From assembly GCA_003586115.2 (NCBI GenBank), contig QVOM02000053.1, forward strand, positions 1,099,658 to 1,163,657: 64,000 nucleotides of DNA. The letters are read 5' to 3'. Every line of letters begins with the position of its first letter. The first letter of the stretch is position 1. This DNA comes from Salvator merianae (Eukaryota; Chordata; Lepidosauria; Squamata; Teiidae). Below are positions 47,913-58,750 of this stretch, piece after piece. A program made the position numbers and the translations under genes. The notes beneath the pieces are model-generated. The model was not told the origin of the DNA and did no database searches. It saw only the letters and a program-made list of their open reading frames with translations.

Positions 47913-47948
47913 ATCTATCATCCATCATCTACCTACCTACCTACCTAT
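47861..47948 (+). repeat. Compound (TATC)n / (CTAC)n microsatellite
   Basis: About twelve TATC units are followed by imperfect CATC units and about four CTAC units. Confidence 0.95.
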
Positions 47949-48389
47949 CTTGTCCCACTAGATATGATATCTCTGTACATACTTTTTAGCTAACTCTAAT
48001 GAAAAAAAACACCAAATCAACCCTACTGCAGCATTTTCCTGAATATCCAAAAGGCATATCTTGTTTTTCTCCTGTGGTCCTTTCTACACTTACCTGCCAG
48101 TGATCCATATCAGGGGGTCCAGATGTCCTCAGCTGCTTTCAGTCTTTCTGAACTAACCAGCTCCCCAGGTATCGCATCATTTCCTCATAAGGTTCGTGCT
48201 CCACCCTCTTAATCATTTCCCCTTTTCTTCCCTTTTTCCAACCCCGAAACATCAATTTTTAATGAACTGTATAGCATGGATTTGTCTAGCGAGCAGCATT
48301 ATCAAATAGGAAGTTTTAACGAGTGTTCAGAGCAGAAGCTATTTCTGGCACCTGCCACATGACATCACCTTCTTCCAATTGCCAACCTG
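47949..48389. other. Noncoding; MITE terminus near 48086
   Basis: GGTCCTTTCTACACTTACCTGCCAGTGATCCA at 48077-48108 resembles the left end of the 50.6-kb element. The rest is unassigned. Confidence 0.3.
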
Positions 48390-48640
48390 TGCTTGTTGAG
48401 TTGTTAAGTTGTGCCTGACTCTCTGTGACTTCATGAACCATAGCATGTCAGTACTGCCCATGGGGTTTTCTTGGCAAGGATACTGGAGTGGTTTACTATT
48501 CCCTTCTCCAGTGGATCACCTTTAGTCAGAATTCTCCACTAGGATCTGTCCATCTTGGGTGGCCCTGCATGGTAGAGCTCATAGCTTCACTGAGCCACAC
48601 AAGTCCCTCCATGATGACCAGGCAATGGTCAAGGAAGGGG
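48390..48640 (-). mobile_element. RTE/BovB LINE 3' end, antisense
   Basis: Read on the plus strand, GTTGTTAAGTTGTGCCTGACTCTCTGTGACTTCATG followed by TACTGGAGTGGTTTACTATTCCCTTCTCC is the complement of the classic BovB 3' region. The adjoining CCATCTTGGGTGGCCCTGCATGG belongs to the same LINE. It is 5'-truncated, with no intact ORF. BovB is typical of squamates, so this supports the host assignment. Confidence 0.82.
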
Positions 48641-49412
48641 ATCAGCCTGTAGATTTCTCAGTTCAATTTAATGTGGGTTTTACCCACTCAGCCCCAAAGC
48701 TGCTGAACGATAAATACTAATTTCTGAACTACGTTAAACGAAACTTCCTGCTCTATCTGAAAATACCCTTCACTTGGCTCCTTAACTTAACTTGACCACC
48801 CTCAACTTCACATTGATTTGACATTTTATTTGACATGTATCCATCATGAAGCCAATATTGAACCTCCATTCTGGTCAGTAACACTGGCATGAAATGAAGT
48901 TATTTCAAAGATGTTTTGGCTGTTTTTACCGAATGCAGTGTGAAACAATAGCTACCTGTGTGCAAAGCTAAACAATTATTATTTTTCTACTTTTTGCTAA
49001 CATCTTGTCTCATGCAGTGGACGCTGCTGAATCTTCTCCTGTGGAAAAAGCACTCCTAAAATCTTCATGGAAAATAAATTCCTGGCGCTCAAATTCCTTC
49101 AGAACATCTACAAAGTGAATGATTAACAACATGATCTTTTGATTTGGTGAGCATAAAACATCAGGGGAAGACACAGCTTATGGCCTGAAATCAAACCACT
49201 CTTTCTTCCCACAGGCCTGTATTTATTTCAAGCAGTAATGGAGCAATGCAAATTCTTCCAAGAACAGGCAAGGGTGTGAAGAGTTAACGAATGCACCACT
49301 GCAAACTGCTTTTTCCCTCTCCAAAGAGCCTCCGTAATCTCTAATGTGGCCATGGCTCTTTGAGATAAATTGCAATTTATCCAAGTCATTCTTGGAACCA
49401 GATGCCCAGAAC
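48641..49412. other. Unrecognised noncoding sequence
   Basis: No gene was seen. Confidence 0.35.
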
Positions 49413-49610
49413 TAGGAACGTGCACGAACAAAAATCATATGTTCAGTTTACTGATGAACTGAACATCCATTTGTTCGACATGGCAGCAAACCATTTAATC
49501 AATCAAAAGTTTTGTTCACATCCAACTCCAAACGTGTTTGAAAGCAAATAATATCATTCTTACCATTGAAAAAAGTCCTTTTCAAGGCAATTAAATTAAA
49601 TTTAATTGAT
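49413..49610 (-). mobile_element. GAAC-rich repeat family, copy 2 (inverted)
   Basis: Reverse complement: AATTGCCTTGAAAAGGACTTT, CGTTTGGAGTTGGATGTGAA, TTGATTAAATGGTTTGCTG and a terminus GTTCGTGCACGTTCC. It corresponds to 45540-45680. The GTGCAC-type end recurs at 34.95 and 62.43 kb. Confidence 0.6.
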
Positions 49611-50077
49611 ACAACCACAATGAGGGTCCAGTCCAAGATTACAAGGAGTGACAACCAAGTTGCATATGTGATATTCTTAAAAAAACAAAATGAAACTTGC
49701 AAGCCACCTTGAGAAGGTGGTAGTCTTGAAAAGTATAAGTGCTTGAAAGAAAATAAATGTTGAATGCCTGTCAAGTCTACAATAAATAGAAAATGTATTT
49801 TCTTCTCTCCCCCATGAAAATTACCAACATACATTTGTCATGTTGCATAATGCCGTCTGCTTTTTATCCCATGCAGAGTGATACACATTTCTTAGGCCGA
49901 AGGCATCTTGCTTAATGACATCTACAAAGTTTAGAGATGAATGCCAATTTCTGAAAGCATAAGTCTTCTTTGGTATTTCTTGCACAGTGCACATGAAGTT
50001 TTCATCCACATGTAGCTCAGATAAAACATCTCTTTGTGATAGGCTGCCCTTTTCTGAAGGCTGAAAAATCTTGCCCA
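49611..50077. other. Unrecognised noncoding sequence
   Basis: No gene was seen. Confidence 0.35.
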
Positions 50078-50192
50078 GGGTCGTCTCTGCACTGGGTCTT
50101 ATTCCAGATTAAGGTGGGGCCTGCCATTGTCTGCACCAGCAAACTCCTATTCTGGAATATAAAATGGAATAAAGCCAAGTGCAGAAAGGCCC
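50078..50192. mobile_element. Inverted-repeat element, CTTTCTGCACTGGGCC family, copy 2
   Basis: GGGTCGTCTCTGCACTGGGTC plus TTATTCCAGATT pairs with GGAATATAAAATGGAATAAAG plus CCAAGTGCAGAAAGGCCC. At 115 bp it is shorter than copy 1 by an internal deletion. Confidence 0.65.
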
Positions 50193-50609
50193 AGAAGACA
50201 GTGCAAAGAACTGATCATACAAACACTTGGGAAGGAGCACATCTGTGAGATTTCAGCCCAGTGTCTGACCACTCTGGATTGACACTCTGGATCAATGCAT
50301 CACTCCTGGTTAATCATATCCCTCATTTTATTTCCAGCCTTTCTCCCCTCATTCCTCCTCTCACTTTGGATTGGCTTTTCAATAGGGCTTTTCTGCAATG
50401 GCAGGGCACACCATTCCCAATGTGCTCAAGGCTGCAAAGTCACCCTCAGTGCTCTTTTGGCTGTCCTTTGGAAAGGACGCTTCCTTGCATCCCAGAGACA
50501 GATGAAGGGCATGATGTGTGCCTGTGCCCTCCCATTTCCCATACATGGATGTAGTCAAGCTGAGGGAATTACGTTTTTCAGAAATATTTTGCCACATTCT
50601 TCAGAGATA

Positions 50610-50891
50610 GGCCCTTTTTGCACTTACCTGCAATTCAGAAAAGGAACCCCCATGGTCAGCTACTGAACCTCATTGATCTGCATGTTAGTGCAGATCTTTG
50701 GGACCTCAACCACAGCTGGCAATCTCCCTCATCGGGACTACCAGTAGACCTCAATATTGAGGTTGACCAGTGGACCAGCATGGCCTAGTCTGAAACATGG
50801 AGCATCGGGGCCAGGCTGGGAGCTGGTCGGGAGCACACCTTTCCATGGTCTGAACCAGCGGGACCAAGAAGAGGTGCGTGCAGAAAGGCCC
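50610..50891. mobile_element. Inverted-repeat element with GGCCCTTTTTGCACTTACCT end
   Basis: The left end GGCCCTTTTTGCACTTACCT is the inverse of the right end AGGTGCGTGCAGAAAGGCC at 50872-50890. ATA occurs directly outside both ends (50607-50609 and 50892-50894), a possible 3-bp duplication. The open frame at 50757-51188 starts inside it and is not called. Confidence 0.5.
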
Positions 50892-51040
50892 ATAGAAAAG
50901 AATCCTAGTTCATTCTGTTTGCATCAACGAGCTTTACATGGAGTGCTTGCTCTATTCCAGTCTGCAGTTTTCATGTGTTACAGCCTTGAATGCTGTTCGC
51001 CAAATGATTGTCTCCAAATTGCAATATTGTATGCAACCAA

Positions 51041-51078
51041 GTGTGTGTGTGTGTGTGTGTGTTGGCGGGGGGGGGGGG
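51041..51078 (+). repeat. (GT)n followed by G12
   Basis: Eleven GT units then TGGC and twelve G. Confidence 0.95.
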
Positions 51079-53364
51079 AATCTGTAATGAATCCACCAGA
51101 CAGACCTCCAGCAGAGGACTTAGCTTACTCATTCCAACTGGGTTTATGCAGGTATCTGGCCTCTGAGAAGACATTCTGTATTTCCTAAATTTCTATTCAA
51201 ATTTTGCAGAAAGGTTTCCTCATTTGGTATTCATGTTGAACCAAACTGTTGACAGTGGAATAGTGAAAACTTATTTGCTTACTCAAAAGGTGCTAGACAC
51301 TCAAGGTAAAATAAACGCTACAGAGAGTGAAGGCAGCATAAATTACAGGTTGCATCCTATTTGCATAAGAGATGGTAATGCTGTATTTTTAAACACCGTC
51401 TATCTTGGCTGATCTTTCCTCCAACACTTTTTGTCCCTAACCTAATAGAAGATGCAAGTTGTAAGATTCTTCCTTCGGTGGATGCCAGTGTTAGAAATAG
51501 TATTTGGCTTCATAGCCACTGTGTATTTACAATTATTTAGCTATAGACAAAAGAAGAGCTCACTGTATCTATTTTCATTTGATTTAAATCAGTCTGGGCA
51601 CTGTCCTTGCAGAAACTTTATGACTCAGCAGTTTGGCTGCTTGCACAGTTTTGGGAGGGATGGTGGACGAGGACTAAACCCCCCTGGTATAAATCTGATG
51701 CATGAACTGGTGCTTAGGGTTCTGTAACACCGATGGGTCTTGTAATATTCATGCATAATGCAAGAGAGACAGGAACTTATTTTGAATGAACACACAGCTG
51801 CAACTGCAAAGGAGCTGTCCATGGTGCTGGACAGAGAAAAGTCCATAAATTGCCATTTGGCAGGAACACCAACCCATTCCTGGGCATGAGATGATATGTT
51901 GGTCTATGAAAAGGAAAGGATAATGTGAAATCTGTCCACAAATTGAATGGTAGGTGCTGTTGATGGTGCAAGTGACTTCTGTGCCCGTGGATCAAGACAG
52001 CTGTATTCCTTGGGGCCACTCAATAATATTTCCACAAAAGCACTATTGGAAAGGCTTTGTCTAAGCCATTAGAAAGTAACAACACAGAGTATAGCAGTGA
52101 GTGGAGTCGGATGAAGGCAGTTTTTTCAGGAGCCCTTCTGGCTGAGTGTGACACTGGCAGCTCAAAGATAAATGTGTGTGCAAAATAAATGAAAATGTGT
52201 CACTATCACCATTCAGAAACTTCACTAAATTCTGCCCTGCTCACAGTTTGGAAATGAGAACTGAGCCAAAATTTCTCTAAGGTTTATTTGTTTTTTAGTC
52301 ATCTCCAGCCCTGCAGAAGAAGACCACTTTGCAGAATTTTAATGAGAAGTGGTATATACATGTTTTAAACAAGTAATCAATAAATAAATTTCCTCTGGAC
52401 ATTTGCAGGAGGAGGAGGAGCAGCAGCAAAACCAAAAACCCTCATGGTGAGGGGGAGGAAAAGACCTGTGCTATTGACAGAGATTTCAGAGAATGTTGGT
52501 AAACTGGAATTGAAATTTGAATTCATTCTCATTTCCTGTTTGGAACACAGAGATCTCGAACCACTGACAGGTGCTTATGTTCTCATTAATACGGGCTGAA
52601 AGAAGAGAAAGCACTGGTATAGAACAACTCATGTTAATTGATGAGTTTCTTTTGCAAAGCACAAGCACACGCCTGTAACAGCCACTCGCATTACAGATTT
52701 CTAATTCTTAACACAAGTCTCTGTCAGCCACTAGCATTATAGTATCATAATTCCAAATAGAAGCACATGGCTGGAACTAATGTTACATATTTCCAAAGTT
52801 AAAGGCAGGGACCACTGCATGACAACGACAGCGGCGTGTGCAATTGTCTGCCCAGCTGGGATGATTGCAGATGGGTTGTGACTGCTTTACACAACCTTGT
52901 TATCATCACCCCTAAGTCTGAGAACAACAGATTATTCCTCCTCCTTCCCTGGAGAAAACTATGGGATCCCCCAACTTTCTCTGCCTGCAAGTAAGGTTGG
53001 GATTTTTGAGAGGTGATTTGCAAAAGGACTTCTCAGGGTCTTCCACAGCATCATTACTGCCTTACAGCATCTCCTACTATTTTACCTAGTGCAGATTGTA
53101 ATGATATCAGTGTTAGATTGTCCCAATTTCATTTGCAATATGTTTTAAATAGCCAGAGCTGGATCCGCTTAATCTCTCCTAGGACTTTTAAACAAACTGC
53201 TTGCATTCTTTCTCTGTCTCTCTCGATGCTGAGTTAGTATGGTCCCATTGCCACCAACGTGGTCACCACACTCTGTAACTATCAGCGCAAAGTAGCCAGG
53301 ACTTGTCTTGTGATTCTGCACATTCAAATGCACACCTGCTTATTAATAACTAGCCTTTGTCAGA
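51079..53364. other. Unrecognised noncoding sequence
   Basis: No gene or clear repeat was recognised. A short GGAGGAGGAGGAGCAGCAGC simple run lies near 52410. Confidence 0.35.
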
Positions 53365-53945
53365 TCAAGTATCTGGAAAGGGCAGGATACCATTGCTGAA
53401 AAATTCCTTTCTTTTGACCAGAGTCTCTAAAATGTACTCATCATGGAACTCATTGTATATAGAGATAAAGATATTGTTTAGGACAACCTCTGGGAGAATA
53501 GACTGCTGGGTTGGATGGGCTATGGGTCTGATCCATTAGGGCATTTCTTATGTTCTTACGCCTCCGACGGCCAGCTGCTAGGAGACTGCAAGCAAGGTAA
53601 GCTGTGTGCTTAAGTTCCATTGGTGGGCTCCCTGGTGCTGCTCTCTGGCCACTGTGATGACAGGCTGCTGGACCTGCTGGGCCACAGGCCTAATCAAGGC
53701 CTTTCTTACCTTCTTACATTTATGGAAGTTGGGACTATCAATGGCCATTATCCTCCAAGGTACTGCAGCTGCTTCTGGTAATAAGAGGCTATGGTATGCC
53801 TCTGAAGGCCAGCTGTTGGGAGATTGTGAGCAGAGCAAGTTGTATGCTCATGCCCTGTTGATGGGCTTCCTCGTGCAGCTGATTGGCCACTGGGAGAAAA
53901 GACTGCTGGACTAGATGGCCATGGGTCCAATCCAGTGAGATTCAT
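53365..53945 (+). mobile_element. Cluster of CR1 LINE 3' tails, sense
   Basis: Three tails follow each other. The first ends GACTGCTGGGTTGGATGGGC...TTTCTTATGTTCTTA at about 53560. The second has GCTGCTGGACCTGCTGGGCC and ends TTTCTTACCTTCTTA near 53717. The third has GACTGCTGGACTAGATGGCC and stops near 53945 before the octamer. The shared GCCAGCTG(C/T)T(A/G)GGAGA text shows tails two and three belong to one subfamily. Confidence 0.8.
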
Positions 53946-54355
53946 TCAATGTGTATGGAGTTTTCTTCCTTTGAAGATGGTTCTCTGACTGAACTTGTGA
54001 GCTGGGCTGCCTCCAGGTCTTCTATAAGCATCTTAAAAAGCACCGGTCCATGGACAGAACCCTGGGGGACCCTACAGGTTGCACCCTTCAATTGTGAGAA
54101 ATGTCCATTTACTCCTACTCTCTGTTTTCTATTCCGTAGCCAGTTGCTTAACCAGAATAGGATTTGTCCTTTCATTCTGTGACTGTTGAGCTTATGGACA
54201 AGTCTTTGATGAGGAACTTTATCAAAAGCCTTTTGAAGATCTAAGTAAATAATATCCACTAGATCATCCTTACCCACGCTTAGACAGTCTTTCATATTGC
54301 TACAGTGATGTTTGGCTCTCCTGACTTTACCTTTCAAATTGCTTTTCTGGCCCAA
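53942..54355 (-). mobile_element. CR1 LINE reverse-transcriptase fragment, antisense
   Basis: An open frame of 137 codons on the minus strand encodes the middle of a CR1-type reverse transcriptase. YLDLQKAFDKVPHQRL carries the first catalytic aspartate of the palm (motif A). WLSNWLRNRKQRV follows, and CRVPQGSVHGPVLF is the motif B block, with His replacing the usual Leu. The frame ends before the catalytic (F/Y)xDD motif, and the endonuclease and N-terminal parts are absent, so it is an inactive fragment. It abuts the sense-oriented CR1 tails head to head. Confidence 0.9.
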
Positions 54356-55670
54356 GAGAAAGGTGCATCAAACCAAACAGAGGGAGAAAACGTGTGTACG
54401 AATCTGTGAAGGCAGCCCTTCAAAATTCTCTTTTGCCCCAGAGATGCAGCAGCCAGCCTGAAGTTCCCACTTCCATCTCAGACCTAATCAACTAATCTCA
54501 AAGCTTAAAAACCAGCTACAGCAGCAGATAGTATCCTTCTGGAATGCCTGGAAAGCAGGCGTCTGGGAATGAAACCAGCTTGCATAAGTGCGGCAATATC
54601 AGAATGAGTGCTTATTTGCTCATTGCCGTGGAGCAAGAGTGCGGAGGAAGAACATGAAGGTTGAGAGTTGAGAAGGCCACTGGGAAAAACCAGCAAGAAA
54701 GTCGCTTTTCTGTCTCCTCAGCTACAGGTCAGCAGGCACTATGGCGCAGTTTTTAAAAAGAAACCTTTGATGAACATGTCACTGATTTTAAAACAAACTC
54801 AACCCTCCTCTCCCATAGGTCTTGTGACAAAAATCCCTCCCTTTCTGGACTCGTATATTGCATGCGGCACCCTCCACCTGGTGACTTTCTGTACGCTAGA
54901 CTGACCACTTCTGCTGAATTTCAATCTGATTTCCATCTCCTGCAGCATTCTTCTGTTTGCTTATTACTAAAATGCACATTATCTGTCAGGAACGCAAAAG
55001 GTGACGGTGATTAACCACCCACTTACTTGGAGCAAGTGGAATCTTGATTCATTTAATTTAGAACAGCCAAAGCTGTTGACTACCTGCCATCTGCTCTCTC
55101 TACCTGCTGGGGATGGAGAAGCCATCACAGCTACCGAGCGGCTTAGATATTTCAGATAAAATCTCCTGGGTTTCCTGCTTTGCATGTTGAGAGCCACTTT
55201 GTTGGCTTTCAATATGCTGCGGTCAGGATAATTCACCATAAACTATTTTTAGCCAAGCAGAATCCAAACAATTCCATATGCAACTATTGACAGACTGTGT
55301 AATAAAGAAGAGAAACGGGCAGGAGACATTGCATTAATATTTCAGAGGCTTTTATAGAATTGTGGGGTCAGAAGGGCTAAAAGGCCATTTCGGCAAAACT
55401 TCTGCTGCAAGGCATGGCCATCCATCCACTGTACGAACTAAATTGCTCTGTTTAGACTACCACTGCTGTGGAGCTGCGAAACAAAAGGAACGAGATATTT
55501 CAAGCATTGGAAGAAAATCCTTTCTCTCCCTCCCACCCACCCACGCCTCCTTCTCTGCCTGTACATTACTGGCCTTTATTTAAAGTACGGATTTCCTTGT
55601 ATTTTTCTTCAAGATGCATCTTAACTAGTCATTTTATGCAACCTTAGGTCCTTCAGCAACGGGTCATCCT
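54356..55670. other. Unrecognised noncoding sequence
   Basis: No gene was seen. Confidence 0.35.
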
Positions 55671-55674
55671 ATAA

Positions 55675-55760
55675 TCTTTATTTATTCATCTATTATACCA
55701 CTGTTCATCTGGGGGCTCAGAGTGGTTTATATAACTGGGAGCTGATGGAGGATATTCCCA
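55675..55760. mobile_element. L2-like fragment (weak)
   Basis: TTTATTTATTCATCTATTATACCACTG followed by GGGGCTCAGAGTGGTTTATATAAC resembles the reptile ACCGC...CTCAGGGCGGTTTA motif. Confidence 0.4.
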
Positions 55761-55822
55761 GCTTGTTCTTTCTCCTCCATTCCCCTCATGGAGGGGAATC
55801 TTTGGATCTTCTGATAATATTT

Positions 55823-55841
55823 GAGGGAGGGAGGGAGGGAC
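55823..55841 (+). repeat. (GGGA)n run with G-quadruplex potential
   Basis: Four GGG blocks are separated by single A. Confidence 0.85.
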
Positions 55842-55904
55842 CACCTCACAGAGCTGACGGAGGTCTACCAGCAGACTAGCAGTCACTAAACTGGATCACG
55901 GAGA

Positions 55905-56172
55905 TGTGTGAATGTGGCCCATGCTTTCACGTCCTGGTTTAGTGTGGGACCCATTTTGGCCGTGCACTAAAGTGCATTACCAAAGTGGGTCCCCAGGGCC
56001 TCTGAAGCCAGGCACCTTTGTTCCTGGCTATTCGAGCTTTCAGAGTCAGCATGAAGGCTGTCCCGGAACAGCCATCCAAATGTGGATAGCCTTGTTCCAG
56101 GACAGTTGGACTGTTCCAGCTGATCGGGTCCGACGGGAGCAGACCACGCCAGCTAAGTGCAGAAACAGCCAG
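55905..56172. mobile_element. GC-rich inverted-repeat element with internal hairpin (copy 2)
   Basis: A hairpin at 55946-55994 (GGGACCCATTTTGG...CCAAAGTGGGTCCCC) matches that of the 1.25-kb element. The right end CTAAGTGCAGAAACAGCC resembles the GTGCAGAAAGGCCC terminus. Ends are approximate. Confidence 0.5.
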
Positions 56173-56839
56173 AGTTAGGAAGTTAGGTTTAGCGGGTTCT
56201 TGGGGGTTAGGTTTTGGCTTAGATTTAGGGTCAGATTTCAGAGGTCAGGGTCAGGGTCGGGGGCAGTTAGGTGACAATCCCACTTGGTTCTACTGTCAGG
56301 CTGCGCCTACTTTAAAGGAGTCCCTTATGATTCTACATCAGAATCCTCCTTCTTGCAATTTTTACCCATTATTTTATTTCCTGCATTCTGGGTCAGAGTC
56401 AGAACATGTCACGACCTTTTTCTGTGACTCATTCCTTCAGGTATTTGAAAAGTGCTTTCATATGCTCCCCCCCTCTTCTCTTCTCAGTTTTAAAAATATC
56501 TATGTGCCTCAGCCTCTTTCCATGGAAACTTGGTATCTCGTGAGCTGCCCAAACGCTGAACGGAAGAAAAAACATTCTTCACAGAATGCAAAACTGATAT
56601 CTGCCCGAGACATATCAAGAGCCAAGTGCCCTGTTTTAGCTCAAACACTGGCTGTGCGCCGGCATAAAGGAAGGTTCCGTGCTGATGGATAGCAGTTTCC
56701 GTCTTTGAATTCCGGCTGCCAGGTTCACGTGACACGGATGGAACAGTTGGGCGCCTCCTAGAAACTTCTGACAGGACTCTGCGGAACGTAGGATGTTGTC
56801 CTGATTCCCCAGCATTTTACCATGGCTCCCTTTTTGTGG

Positions 56840-57095
56840 TTTAAAAAGGAAAACTACTGCCCCCCCCCCCGCATTTCGGTGGTGCACCAAAATGGCTGCT
56901 GAAACAGGTCCCCTGGGGCCTCTGAGGCAAAGTCCTTGGGAGCCCTTGGAAGCCAGTTCCAAAGCTCGGGTGAGCTCAGGGCCAGTGCGGGGCTGGTCTG
57001 GGCCAGTGCTGTCAGGCAGGTGTTGCTGTTCCAGGTCTACCTGGTCCGACCCACTGATCCAGATCACAGCCTTTCAGTGCAGAAGGGCCCAGAAT
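56840..57095. mobile_element. GC-rich inverted-repeat element with internal hairpin (copy 3)
   Basis: Hairpin GCATTTCGGTGGTGCACCAAAATGG (56871-56895) is followed by CAGGTCCCCTGGGGCCTCTGA, close to GGGTCCCCAGGGCCTCTGA in copy 2. The right end is TTTCAGTGCAGAAGGGCCC. A C11 run sits at 56860-56870. Confidence 0.5.
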
Positions 57096-58525
57096 CTGGG
57101 GCCTTTTCTGCGTTCCTTTATTTCCTCAGCTCCCTGCGCCTCTTGCTATCAACAACATGGAGTCATCCAAGCAAGCTCCTTTCCGCAAGGATGTTTCCTT
57201 CCTGGAGTGCTAGGATATACTGAATTCCTCCTTTAGCACTGCGGTATATTGCTTTCAGTCTTGCACTTCAGGACTGCCTCTGTCAAACAGGTGGCAGGTA
57301 GTTCCGGCCTCCCCCATTTTCCATTGCAATTCTGAATGCTGCAGAAAAGGTGTAAAAGGCCTCTGCTGATCAGTGGTGGGCTGGGCTGGACTGGGCCTGG
57401 GATTTTCTCTTTTTCCAGCAGTGCACCTGATACGCCTGAGGGATCTTGGGCTTCGTCTGCTTTCTGTACTTACGCATCACTTTTTGTCCCCAAGTTATGG
57501 CCTGTGGTTTGTGGCAGCTCTACAGGTAATCTGGCTTGCGTCCCATTAAATTTGTTTTTACTTTCTACGCCGGTCCACAGACAGTTTCACAAACTATTGA
57601 GGATTATTGCTTTGGTCTTCCTTAAAAAACAAAATCCAGCCGTGTTTGCGGCTGACTGGGGCCCCGTGCTAGGAGAGGCCTTTCCGGGTCTCTACTTTCC
57701 ACCCTAGGAACTGCGCAGCGCTAAGTGCAGATTCCCCTTTCGTGTTTTTCTCTCACTGACTTTCTTCCTCTGCCTCCTGCCGATTGAAATTGCTTCGTGC
57801 CTATAACCGCGGCCTTTCGGTGACTGTTTTCGTGTCACTTGGCTTGATTTGCTGAGGATGTCAATTTTTATTTAAAATGACCCATATGGAACATGTGCAA
57901 AAGCAGCCACTTGGTAGGTTGCCTGTAATGGAAAGTGACACTGTCAGAGTTAGTAAGTCACACAAATTGACCTGACTCTGAAAAACAATCACAACAGAAA
58001 TGTCTGCAGAATCCATACCAGGAGCCATCAAGTGCTTTTCTGGAAGTCAAGGCTGGGACAGCTATCCTTCTAATGCAGAGGGGACGAAAAAATAACGGCA
58101 ATTATGAAGGCACCGAAATGCTACAGGTGGCCCGGAATGGGCTGGTATTTTCCTGAATGACGATGAAATGGCCAGTTCTTTTCTTCCACATGCCAAAAAG
58201 TGCCACCTAGAAAACTAGATGTTTTCTAGTTTCTAGAGGGTGCTATGCTCTTTCTAGTTTCCTGGACAAACCAGAAATGTACTCGATGAAGTTAGGTTAT
58301 TTTGTACTTTGCAAAATCTTAGATTGTTTAAGGTTGTAGCATTTCAATCTTGCATTTCCTGCCCTTTAATATTATCTCCCTCATTGCTCCGACAATATGT
58401 TGACCTGGGAACTCATTGCCCCTTTTGCTCTGGTGGAGGAACTGGAGGCAGAATTCTTCACCTCCTCCAATTTTTCATGTCCTTGGGACTAGACAAGTGG
58501 AGTTACCAACCAGAGCTGTAAAATC
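57096..58525. other. Unrecognised noncoding sequence
   Basis: No gene was seen. 57250-57800 is GC-moderate with no named repeat. Confidence 0.35.
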
Positions 58526-58611
58526 CAGTGGCGGCTACCAGCTTTAAGCCCGGGTGTTCGTGCCCCATGCAAAGTGTGCCATGGCTGTTCGTGGGGCCTC
58601 TGGGCCTCTGT
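58526..58611 (+). mobile_element. hAT-like MITE, left arm truncated at BovB junction
   Basis: CAGTGGCGGCTACCAG, CTTTAAGCCCGGGTGTTCG, GTGCCATGGCTGTTCG and GCCTCTGGGCCTCTGT are followed immediately by BovB sequence, about 15 bp short of the palindrome centre. Confidence 0.83.
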
Positions 58612-58750
58612 CAAAGCTGTGGTTCTCCCAATAGTAATGTATGGCTGTGAGAGCCAAACCATAAGGAAGGCTGAGTGCTGAGGGATCGATGCTTCCACAT
58701 TATGGTGCTGGAGAAGGCTTCTGAGAGTCCCCTGGACTGAAGACACAGCT
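58612..58750 (+). mobile_element. RTE/BovB LINE fragment, C-terminal RT region
   Basis: Sense translation gives KAVVLPIVMYGCES, TIRKAE and then LWCWRRLLRVPWT, the signature of the RTE/BovB polymerase after the palm. There is a stop just after KAEC and a frame is lost towards 58750. 5'-truncated and inactive. Confidence 0.85.

Noticed and set aside
56636..57236. Frames of 114-143 codons
   Set aside because: They overlap a GC-rich MITE copy and have no recognisable domain.
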